In this document: piece by piece, positions 8,892 to 17,833 of the stretch
Numbering within the stretch: position 1 is the first letter of the stretch
Layout: each line of letters begins with the position of its first letter
Assembly: GCA_019649035.1 (NCBI GenBank)
Contig: BMAT01004921.1
Location: 615,777 to 637,817 of the forward strand
From: Elysia marginata
Taxonomy: Eukaryota; Mollusca; Gastropoda; Plakobranchidae
Reading direction: 5' to 3'
DNA length: 22,041 bases
Program-made: the position numbers and the translations under genes
Notes under the pieces: generated by a model
What the model was told of the DNA's origin: nothing
What the model saw: only the letters and a program-made list of their open reading frames with translations
The model's database searches: none

Positions 8892-10007
8892 GTGAGTTGA
8901 TGTTTTTAGTGCTTGTGCGAAAAATAACAATTCATTTTTTTTCTAGGATGTGCCATGTTTCGATCGTAAGCAATTTTTGTTGTTATGATATCAGCCTTGG
9001 GTTCGAAATGGTGAGCTCTTATAATAGGCGAGCTTTGAGGTAAGCTTTATGTACATGAAAAAAAATCATACTAACTTTCAGTCATCTCAGTACCAAAACA
9101 GTCATTTTCTATAAAGCAACTATGGAAAGCATTATTAACATTCTGCGTTGGAACACGGGGTCGAAATTGCCTAGAGTCAAACAAAAATCAACAGGACGAA
9201 GTCATGAAACGGGCAAAAAGGTTGACATACCCCCTACGCTGCGGCTTAATCATAAACATTTATCAGAAAAGATGCATTAAAAAATACACTGCATTAAAGG
9301 AGACGAAACCACCCGCGGCATAATTGCGTTAAAAACATCTTATCGCACGAGCATTAAGCGTCTAATATCTTTGACAACAAAAACTGAGCAATACAAAAGA
9401 TGTTTCTTACCGTCTAGTGTCAGAGTTTTCGACTCCAACCTATGATTTTGTACACACCTTTGATATGAACCTTACCTGAAAGTTTATTCGATTAACAGCA
9501 ACGTCATATCACATCCACTATTATTTTGTTGACCATGGTAACAAAAATAAATGCAAGTTTTACGGATTTTATACTTATTCATTTATCTTTTTATAACAAA
9601 CGTGTTATTCCAAATTTCTAGCAGTAAATTTTTACAATAGATACATAACTGTAAATAGAAACAGTATGTACTGTATATTGATATTGTGTATTTTTTCCTT
9701 TACACAGTTTTTTTCTGCCTGTGTGGAAACCTTAAACAATTTTTAATAATTTTTAAGTGTGATAATCAGATATGTTGCATGGAGTGGAGAGTGAGTTGGT
9801 AAAGAGATGAAGACGAGTAAGAGTGTGAATGAAAGGCTTAGGAGTAACGTTAACATAAATAAATTCAATATTGCTAATGACCAGACTTTGAAGTTTAATA
9901 TGTTCATATTTGTTTTTTCTAAACATTTTTAATTCTTTCTTTTTATGTAAATTAACCGTGACCACTTCTGTAAAACAAATTTCTTGAAAGAGATTAAAAA
10001 AGTCTAA
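8892..10007. other. Intron between exons 9 and 10
   Basis: AT-rich, without a recognisable gene or element. An (ATT)n tract occupies its 3' end. Confidence 0.5.
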
Positions 10008-10049
<42 letters not shown>

Positions 10050-10083
10050 TTCATTATTATTATTTTTTATAATTATTATTAAT
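10008..10083. repeat. (ATT)n microsatellite
   Basis: An uninterrupted ATT run to about 10049, then imperfect copies. It ends about 30 bases before the exon 10 acceptor. Confidence 0.9.
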
Positions 10084-10111
10084 TTTATTTACTTTTCCGT
10101 TTTCATTTCAG

Positions 10112-10414
10112 TGACTATGGAAGGCAACTCTACGGTGGAGCGGGGCGCGACTCTGCGCATACAGTGCATTGCCCGTGACTCTCCTCGGCCACAAGAGTTC
10201 GTATGGTATCATAAGGGCAGAGTCATTCCCAAGATGGCTGCCCAAGACAGAGGGTTTACCCTGGAGACAAGTGTAGACCCACGTGACCAGTACACGTTGG
10301 TAGGGGAACTCACTGTGGAGGACGTTACCGATGAGTTTAAAGGAAGTTATCACTGCCTTGCCAGGCCATCTCGCCAGTACAAGCGCATGTCGGTCAAAGT
10401 CGTAGAGCCTTCAG
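10112..10414 (+). CDS. Internal exon 10: Ig domain 2 (whole domain)
   Basis: The acceptor is GTTTTCATTTCAG before 10112 and the donor is CAG/GTTAGC after 10414, phase 1 on both sides. About 100 residues form a complete Ig domain: first Cys at 10165-10167 (LRIQCIA), core Trp at 10204-10206 (FVWYHKG), and second Cys at 10354-10356 in EFKGSYHCLA. The I-set/V-set look matches the Ig modules near the C-terminus of papilins. A sequon (NST) near the start may be glycosylated. Unlike Ig 1, no intron interrupts the domain, so the two did not arise by a simple recent duplication of one exon arrangement. Confidence 0.93.
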
Positions 10415-11199
10415 GTTAGCAGAGCACACCCCTTTTACAGGTTTATCGCTAATTTTGTGCAGTACCAGTTTAATTTGATCCAAACCTTTTTGCTTGTTGC
10501 TTGAAACCAAGGCTGTGCTTTATCCATTGTCAAAGTTGGGTTCAGGTGAATAAAATCAATAGATTTTATAGGCTTCTTTGATACTTTCATCTTTTCAAAA
10601 ATGGAACTTTTAAAAAATTTTTTTTGTTTACATTTTATGACACAGCACATAACTTACAGCGATAGTGGGGATGAACATAGCTAGGCCACTACGCTGAGCT
10701 AGGTAAATGATTTTCCCAAAGTTTTTTTTAAAGACGTATTCCTTATTCATCACGAATTTTTTTCAAGTCCATTTAACTTTGTCTAAAACATCTGCATGAA
10801 CACTTAATATCTTTAACGTAATTATTACCCTTAGGTATTTGTAAAGCGCCTGAATATAAATGGCAACTTACCTTCTCCAAAATCAAATCATACACGCATT
10901 TGGGTCTTTCTGCAGCAGAAACACGCAGTATATTCAATTTATTATAGTTTAAATTGTTTTGCCTTTTCGTCTTTTACCCATTTCTACCTGAAAGAGATAG
11001 AAAATTTCAGAGAAAATAACGGGAAACGGGTGTCTCGGAAAGAAGTGAATGTGTGAGAGGTAGAAAACAAAGGACCGATAGCGGTTTGCAAACTAATTAA
11101 TACGGGAATGCTAAAAGTTTAGGGAGAAACAGAGAGAGGAGCAAAGAAACAAGGTGTACAACAAAAAGATTAAGTTGTAACACTTGTCTTCTCTTTCAG
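10415..11199. other. Intron between exons 10 and 11
   Basis: Unremarkable AT-rich intron with no domain-like ORF. It turns purine-rich from about 10980 to 11170. Confidence 0.5.
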
Positions 11200-11265
11200 G
11201 AGGGTCAACGGGAGGCAGGACCAGGCCAAAGCCAGAAGCCATCACTGAGTCTAGTGATCCCAGAG
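11200..11265 (+). CDS. Internal exon 11: short hydrophilic linker
   Basis: The acceptor is CTTCTCTTTCAG before 11200 and the donor is AGAG/GTAAGA after 11265, phase 1 on both sides. The 66 bp encode about 22 residues (GGSTGGRTRPKPEAITESSD) without cysteine. This is a flexible charged linker between Ig 2 and Kunitz 3. Being symmetric in phase and a multiple of three, it could be skipped without breaking the frame. Support comes from two strong splice sites and phase agreement; the peptide itself has no domain signature. Confidence 0.65.
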
Positions 11266-13838
11266 GTAAGACCCGTCAAGGGAATCTTACTCTCTCTCTC
11301 TCCTTATAAAATATGTATATTCACTGGTGTGCATTTTGTACTAAATGTTGTAACCGTATACAAAGTATGTACGCACTCCTCTAATCTACCCCGTATCATT
11401 TAGTAGTAATCCCTACTAATCATTCTCTTTTTTTAATTTTCTTAAGTTTGTACAAGTTAAATACACTTTTCTGTTCAAATATCTTCTATTATTATTTTTT
11501 CTTTCGTTGACAAGAAAACTTTTCCTTTAAAAGACTAAAGATAGTAGTATCAAATGTCACCTCTGTGTGTGACACCTTAAAGAAAGCCAAAGTATCGTTT
11601 GCCAGGAGGCTCGTAAAAAGATAATGTATATTTTTCAGACAAAAGTTGATTTTATAACAAACCAGTTATCAGCTTGAAGTTAAGGGGAGGGAGGAAAGTA
11701 AAAAGAATGGAAATGGCGGAGAGAAAGCGACGGAAAACGACCCTTGAAAATAGTCTAATTTTGAAAATTTCGAACTTACAAACAACCATCTTCTGCTCCA
11801 TCAAGATAACATGAGCCTGTATAGACCAATATACCTATCGCTTTCCACACTTGATTGACCCTCCGCTATTTTCCCTGGCCATTTTATATCGCTTTAAATG
11901 CTTCGATCTTTGATCACCACACTAAAATCTGCAATAATTTTATGAAGGTAAATTACAGCGTGGTATTTCATAGTGACACATTGCAAATTTTACAGAAGAA
12001 GCAAAAAACTCCATATTTAACATATTCAATAAAACTGTTCCCATCGTTCGTGTGAAATATTTTCTTCTAAAGTTCAATGATCTCTTGAGCCAATGTTGTG
12101 CTATATTAAATAATTAGATTGTTCTGTAGTTTACGAGTGTTGACAGAATCGTTATTGAATACAGGGGTAAGAACCATTACCACCCCAACTGAACAAAAAA
12201 ATTTAAGTGAGCAAGTAAACAAGGGTCGTTAGGTCACTCAAATTGAAGATTGTGGTGCAGGGGTATGACCGAATTTCGTTTGCATAAGGGAGTAAGATCC
12301 ACTGCGACCGTTAGTTTCTTGGAGAGGCATGTCAGTAATTGTCAGCCCCATTACACTTTACTCAATCAATTATTTGAGAACGCAATGCGCAAATGCATTG
12401 GGTGTAACAGCTATGCCTTATGACGATACAATCTTAAATAGTTTATACGACTTGTACATTTTCCTTAATAATTCCGTCAATTTTTGTGCTACAAGGTCAA
12501 GTCTAGACCAAGTAAAAATGTGCGGAGATCAAGAGACTTATGGTTGTATGAAAAGGCGCATTTCGAAAAAAAAGTCACTTTTACCCTTTGCAATACCACT
12601 CGCGAGTAATTATTGATCTACTTTCGGAGAAAAACCATCACACAAGAATTGTAAAGTCTTTCGAAACTGATGATATTATTATGTGACAAGAGGCCCTGCA
12701 CGTAATCAAAGTTATTCTTAGACACTCGGCCAGTCAGGACATGCGAGATGAAAAGATCAAATTATTTCAAAATGTTTATGCCCGTGAATTTATTTCGGCA
12801 CCTTCCTCCCTACGCACACGCACACACAGTAACTAATCACACACAGATCTACTGACTACATCCTACATTATTCGAAGGCACCATCACATAAGGGTACTCC
12901 ACCACCCATGCATAAGATATGTGTCAGGTTCAAGACATGTTTACTCTACTTTAACCCCTCCATTCCATCGCCGCTACCTCAAATAATATTCTGTAGGCCT
13001 ACCACTGCTCACAAAACCACGAAATAATTTAAGTAGCAAAGCAAAACGTTCTTATACTTATGTCCTAGCATTTGCTATCTTTGGCGTTGATTAGGTCGAA
13101 CTGATAACTGTTTTGTCCTTTTTCTATTGTAGATAACTTAATTGACCTTATTTCTATACTAACGCATAGATTCTCGTTTTTTCCCTGAGATATGATGATA
13201 TAGCCTTACATGTTTTAGTAACACAATGCCTGCATCTGCGCATGAGAAGTACAATCATGTAGTGTCGTGCAAGTATTAGTTTTATGTATATATCGTGACC
13301 AGAAGAGCATGTCAGACATTTAAAACTTGACTTTATACCGATCGTGTCTTTCGCAATGTAGAATTACTCATTATTCCTATAAATGTTACGGTAAATTTTG
13401 GCTAGACACATCCTCTGGAAGAACTGATAAACCACACACAATATTCAATTTGTAATCACCTTGAACCAGACGCTTTCAGACCTAATTCTTATGTCAGTAG
13501 TACCATTTTGAAACGTGTGGGCTGCACTCTTTATCTAAAATTTATAATTTTAAATGGCAACATTGTATCAAAATGAAGGAAGTGCTGATTACAGTCAATT
13601 TGATAAGTAGAAATAAAAACACAGAGTATTAGTACGGCAGATGTATTGGTTATTGTAAAAGGTCATCGGTTCAATTTTTGCACAGCATGTATAATTTCTT
13701 TCATTTATTTTGATATCTTTATTTTTCTCTTATTCTTGTCGTAGACATATTACTGGTGTTTCTGATACTGTTTTATATTGCCTTATTGTTCCTTGATGTC
13801 TCACTATGACCTCAAACTCTTGCAATGCTTTTGTATAT
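11266..13838. other. Long intron between exons 11 and 12
   Basis: About 2.6 kb in which I found no domain-bearing exon, RNA gene or clear transposon. A 95-codon ORF at 12329-12616 has no recognisable motif and no splice context. A short CT tract lies at 11288-11303 and a short CA tract at 12815-12829. Confidence 0.45.
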
Positions 13839-13900
13839 CCACATATTTACCTTTAACTTTTAACCCACTCCACATGTTTACCTTTAACTTTTAACCCATT
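13839..13900. repeat. Tandem 31-bp duplication upstream of exon 12
   Basis: Two adjacent copies (13839-13869 and 13870-13900) share TTTACCTTTAACTTTTAACC with only a couple of differences. They lie 58 bases before the acceptor of the Kunitz 3 exon and contain branchpoint-like CTTTAAC sequences. Confidence 0.85.
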
Positions 13901-13958
13901 AACCTGCACGCTGCACTTTTTATTAGTATCACCGTTGTCCTCTCCAACGTTTTTTCAG

Positions 13959-14126
13959 CCGTGTGTCTAATGAGAAAGGATTCCGGAAACTGTAAGGCCT
14001 ATATTTCAAGATATTATTATGACACTCATTCTGGAATCTGCAAACCATTCGTTTATGGCGGTTGCGATGGAAACAGCAACAACTTTGAAAGTTTAGAGAG
14101 CTGCAACAATGCTTGTAGTCCACGAG
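13959..14126 (+). CDS. Internal exon 12: Kunitz domain 3 (P1 Lys)
   Basis: The acceptor is ACGTTTTTTCAG before 13959 and the donor is CGAG/GTAGTA after 14126, phase 1 on both sides. It is one compact Kunitz domain with cysteines from 13964 to 14116, spaced 8-15-7-12-3. P1 is Lys in GNC-KAY, and the conserved RYYYD, FVYGGC and GNSNNFES blocks are intact. It is the most canonical inhibitor module here and predicts inhibition of trypsin- or plasmin-like proteases. A 31-bp tandem duplication sits about 60 bases upstream of its acceptor, and a long TAG array begins about 160 bases downstream. Confidence 0.94.
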
Positions 14127-14282
14127 GTAGTATAGAAAACCGTACTTTCATCGATGGCGTTTTCATTATCATCTTCATTTCATGAGCTGTCGAAACTAAA
14201 AACAAAAACTTACAAAGAACTACGCAAGTGTTGATTAGAGATTGTTGCAGCACATGCTAATTAAAAACAGTAGCATCATCAC

Positions 14283-14325
14283 CAGCAGTAGTAGTAGAAG
14301 TAGTAATATTAGTTGTAGAGGTAGC

Positions 14326-14380
<55 letters not shown>

Positions 14381-14452
14381 ATAGTAGTGGTAGTAATTAC
14401 TGTAGTAGTAGTAGTAGTTACTGTAGTAGTAGTAGAAGTAGTAGTAGTAGTA

Positions 14453-14508
<56 letters not shown>

Positions 14509-14613
14509 TATTGTTTTTGTAGTAGTAGTAGTTACTGTAGTAGTAGTAGTATTGTAGTAGTAGTAATATTGTAATAGTAGTATTAGTAGTAGTAGTAGTT
14601 GTAGTAGTACTAG

Positions 14614-14658
<45 letters not shown>

Positions 14659-14687
14659 CAGCAGCAGCAGCAGCAGCAGTAGTAATT
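14283..14687. repeat. (TAG)n array of about 400 bp
   Basis: A long TAG/AGT trinucleotide array, interrupted by AGAAG, TTACTG and ATATTG variants and ending in (CAG)n. Ser-run and Tyr/Thr-run ORFs on both strands come only from the repeat. It lies in the intron after Kunitz 3; the rest of that intron (14688-15172) is plain AT-rich DNA. Confidence 0.95.
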
Positions 14688-15172
14688 ATGTCAAGAGCAA
14701 TACCTAATTGCTGAAGTAACACCGGCGTCAGCCGAAACATAAATATTGCAAGTTATTTTATTATAAGTAGCATTTCATGAAATTTTACTTATTGATAAAT
14801 GACTCTTTAAAAAGTAAGGCTGTCTTGTCATCACGCTTGACTAAGGGCGATCGGGGTAAAAAATGGCATAGGTTAACTCTTTTTTTTATCAAATGCGCAA
14901 CTGATGAACTTTATGTTTGTCTGGATAGTGAAGATTTGAAGAATATAGATTAAACTCCATCTTAGAAAAGCAAATTAACAAACGTAATACATAGTTTTGA
15001 TTTCTTTTTTTAATTTTTACCATTCGGCTTGTCCATATTAAATTTTATTTTAAAATCGCCTCATTCTTTGTTCAAAGTTTGAACAGTTTACAAAATACAC
15101 ATATGAATTGAGGTTTTCAAAGCCAAATTTTATAACTTATACTTGTCAAACTTTTTGCCAACTCTGAACCAG

Positions 15173-15426
15173 TGGTCTGTCGCGAGCCAAAATACACGGG
15201 GCCCTGTCGCGCATCTATGCCTCGCTTTTACTTTGATGCGGGCAGTGGGATGTGTAAGAATTTCATTTATGGTGGCTGCAACGCAAACCTGAACAATTTT
15301 GAGACGCAGGAGGCATGCGAAACAAAGTGTGCTCTTTATCTTCGACGTGTCAACAAAGTCATTCCTAATGGAGGCAGGCGATATGGATCCGGTGATATGG
15401 ATGATTGTGAAGAACTGCCTCAAAGG
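15173..15426 (+). CDS. Internal exon 13: Kunitz domain 4 (P1 Arg) and start of Kunitz 5
   Basis: The acceptor is AACTCTGAACCAG before 15173 and the donor is AGG/GTAAGA after 15426, entering in phase 1 and leaving in phase 0. Kunitz 4 spans 15178-15330 with spacing 8-15-7-12-3, P1 Arg (GPC-RAS) and FIYGGC. The usual Gly after the fourth Cys is replaced in NANLNNFE. A basic linker (LYLRRVNKVIPNGGRRYG) follows. The exon ends inside the first loop of Kunitz 5 (CEELPQR, Cys at 15406-15408). Reading past the donor meets a stop within a few codons, so splicing at 15426 is required. Confidence 0.92.
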
Positions 15427-15830
15427 GTAAGATGCCGAACTAAGTGAGCAATAGCGATACATCTTGCGTTCAGTTTCTTTTTTAAATTTTTTTTTACTTT
15501 AAAATTCGGATAAACTCGTGACTCTTTTGTATACAACTTTCATGTTTGTTCCTTATATAAGTGTAGCAAATTGTGCAAAAGAGGATACTTTAACTAATCA
15601 TATGGAGTTCGTCAAATTTTATCACGAGATAATTCATTTGAGCTGTCAAAAGGGTTGCCCTAAAAAATTCCTTTCCCTCTTCCAACAAAAATGGGTTTTT
15701 CAATCCGAAGCATTATCACTAGTAATGAAAAAAAACAGCCTAAATGGCCTCTGGATCATTCTCATTGTTGTAATGTTATATAGATCATCGATCGTATATC
15801 TAAAAAAAAAACCCTTACACTTTTGTGCAG
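15427..15830. other. Intron inside Kunitz domain 5
   Basis: A 404-bp phase 0 intron with good borders (AGG/GTAAGA and TTTTGTGCAG). The ORF at 15518-15841 crosses the acceptor in another frame and has no domain. Confidence 0.75.
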
Positions 15831-16086
15831 GGTCAGTGTGACGGGTACGAGGTCAAGTATTACTTCAACCAAGCATACAGACGTTGTGAGACTTTTGTTT
15901 ACAGCGGTTGTGATGGTAACGGCAACAGATTCGACTCGGAGGAGGAATGTGAGTACAGGTGTCTGGGAACCTCCGAGTCTCGCACAGGCAGACCGTCCAC
16001 GCGTAGACCAACTACACGACGCCCAACAACTACAACTACAACTACCACCACCACTACTACTGCTGCGCCACAAGTCTCAGGTCGAG
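15831..16086 (+). CDS. Internal exon 14: rest of Kunitz domain 5 (P1 Asp) and Thr/Arg linker
   Basis: The acceptor is ACTTTTGTGCAG before 15831 and the donor is CGAG/GTGGGT after 16086, entering in phase 0 and leaving in phase 1. Joined to exon 13, Kunitz 5 has the full 8-15-7-12-3 spacing, with the second Cys at 15837-15839 and the last at 15960-15962. P1 is Asp (GQC-DGY), and the first Gly of the YGGC block is Ser (VYSGC). This reactive site is unlike that of trypsin inhibitors and the target, if any, is unclear. The tail is a Thr-Arg-Pro linker with a run of about 12 Thr. Confidence 0.92.
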
Positions 16087-16199
16087 GTGGGTGAAATTAT
16101 ATCATGAAAAGTAATGATCTCAATTAAATTTTGAATCTAAGTTACCATTTCGCTTCACTAAACTACATTTCTAGAGACAGCGCACAACTCTTTGTTTGC

Positions 16200-16465
16200 C
16201 CCCCCCTCTCTCTCTCTCTGTCTCTCTCATTGTCTCTGTTTCTCTCTCCCTCTCTCTCTCTCTGTCTACATTCTCTCTCCGTGTCTCTCTCTGTCTTTCT
16301 GTCTGTGTGTGCCTCTCTCTGTCTCTATCTTTGTGTCTGTCCACCTGTCTCTCTCGCTCCCTCTCTCTCTCTGTCTCTATCTGTCTTATCTCTCTGTATC
16401 TCTCACCCTCAGTCTCTGTGCCACTTTCTTTCTTTCTCTCCCTCACTTATTTTATCTCTTTCTCT
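16200..16465. repeat. CT-rich imperfect microsatellite
   Basis: (CT)n with TGTC and CCTC interruptions over about 265 bp in the intron after exon 14. Three + frames and one minus frame are open across it only because of its composition. Confidence 0.92.
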
Positions 16466-17098
16466 CTCACCCCCTAATCTTTTGCCTATTCCACCCGTAT
16501 CCTGCTAAGGTATGCATACTTTCATTTTGTTAGAAAAACAGTCTGGAAAACCGAAACAAACAAACTAAGAAAAAAAATATGAAGTAAAAGCTTTTTTATG
16601 CAAAATTTTATTTCAAGTGTATTTTAAAATATCAAGCAATTTTATTTGTCCCAACTTCATTGATAGTTTGTTTTAAATTCAAGGGCCTTAAATGCGATGG
16701 GTATCCTTCGTTCGATATAAAAAGGATCGCAAATAGTCATCAGTGTGTGCCCTAATTCATTGTTAGTCTCTTTTTTCCACATTCTGATTTTCTAAATCAT
16801 CAAACCTTATCTAAAATTCCTTCATACTAACTTATGCAATCCTCGTTTCACTCTATCAAAATTTCTCTTGTGCCCAGTTTTTGTGAGTTCTTTAAAATAA
16901 AAGGTGGAAAAAGTTCACTCTTGGTGGCAGATATTACCAAGCCTGTTTTTATTATTTGAAGGCATATTATAATAATGGCCATCTTATGTGTTTGCAAAGA
17001 TGCGTAACAGACAGTATAAATAAGACATCGATCAAAAAATCTCCTATAAAACAATTAATACGAAAGGAAAGCTTGTGAACCGCAGAAAATATTGCTTG
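16466..17098. other. Intron between exons 14 and 15, middle part
   Basis: AT-rich, no recognisable gene or element before the piggyBac-type MITE. Confidence 0.5.
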
Positions 17099-17322
17099 TT
17101 AACCCCTTCCCTGCCAGATTCAGGGTAAGCAATAATCGTCTTGTTCCTTTAGACCTATAAATAATCCTAGAGATATAATCTTAAGAAACGTTTAGAGATG
17201 GTAAGCCATACAGTTTATTTTCCCTGCTAAAAACCATAAAAATTTTGCCTTTTATTCAGTTTTGTTATTTCATTGGTACGGGCAGATAACCTACCCGTCA
17301 CTGATGGCAATGGAGGGGTTAA
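17099..17322. mobile_element. piggyBac-type MITE with TTAA flanks
   Basis: TTAA at 17099-17102 and TTAA at 17319-17322 enclose a 216-bp element. Its left end is CCCCTTCCCTGCCA and the reverse complement of its right end is CCCCTCCATTGCCA, matching at 11 of 14 bases. Inner GGGTA sequences are also mirrored. TTAA duplication with CCC(C/T)-starting ends is the piggyBac signature. There is no transposase, so it is a non-autonomous copy. Confidence 0.72.
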
Positions 17323-17537
17323 AATCGGCATTATAAAAACCTCAAAGAATAAAGTGGATTAGTTACACTATGTCTTGCTCCTTTCGAGCAAATTTGGGCA
17401 AAGCCTGGATGCTCTTCAAAGTTCAAATAATTCATTGCTCTGGTTAGTTATGAGCTCACCGATGTATTGTGGATGTTGAATGATTTTGAAAGGCACGGCC
17501 CTAATTGTGTTTCTCTCTTTGCACTGCATCTTGCTAG

Positions 17538-17714
17538 GTATCTGTTCGTTGAAAAACGACCGCGGCAAGTACTGCGGAGAAGGATGGGTTTTGAGATGGT
17601 ACTATGACAATGAATCTAGCCGTTGCCGTCGCTTCTACTATGGAGGCTGTGAAGGAAACCCGAACCGCTTTGAAGGCAAAGAAGAGTGTGAAGCCGCTTG
17701 TGTTTACTCTACAG
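17538..17714 (+). CDS. Internal exon 15: Kunitz domain 6, atypical spacing
   Basis: The acceptor is GCATCTTGCTAG before 17538 and the donor is ACAG/GTAAGC after 17714, phase 1 on both sides. Six cysteines from 17543 to 17701 are spaced 9-16-7-12-3, one residue longer than usual in each of the first two loops. P1 is Gly (KYC-GEGW). The LRWYYD and FYYGGCEGNPNRF blocks are well kept, so the fold is sound although standard inhibition is doubtful. Its CGxxW start resembles that of Kunitz 1. A + strand ORF from 17480 reads through the intron into the exon in the same frame; I prefer the spliced model because phase 1 matches all neighbours. Confidence 0.9.
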
Positions 17715-17833
17715 GTAAGCCTGCAAGCTGTTATTCTATCAAAACCTTTGGAATATTCATCATCAGTATGTACTAATAGGACTCTGAAGCGTTTCGGGCT
17801 TAAATCTATGCCAGGCCTCATAATTAATATGTA

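Noticed and set aside
12329-12616. 95-codon + ORF as a gene or exon
   Set aside because: No domain signature, no fitting splice sites in phase 1, AT-rich base use unlike the real exons.
14242-14740. Poly-Ser (+) and Tyr/Thr-rich (-) ORFs
   Set aside because: Both arise from the TAG array.
15518-15841. 107-codon ORF inside the Kunitz 5 intron
   Set aside because: Crosses the acceptor in the wrong frame and has no recognisable motif.
16131-16533. Three overlapping + ORFs and one Arg/Glu-rich minus ORF
   Set aside because: All are readings of the CT-rich repeat.
3656-17714. Kunitz exons as venom-type toxin genes
   Set aside because: They are modules of one large multi-domain gene with Ig and papilin repeats, not short secreted single-domain genes.
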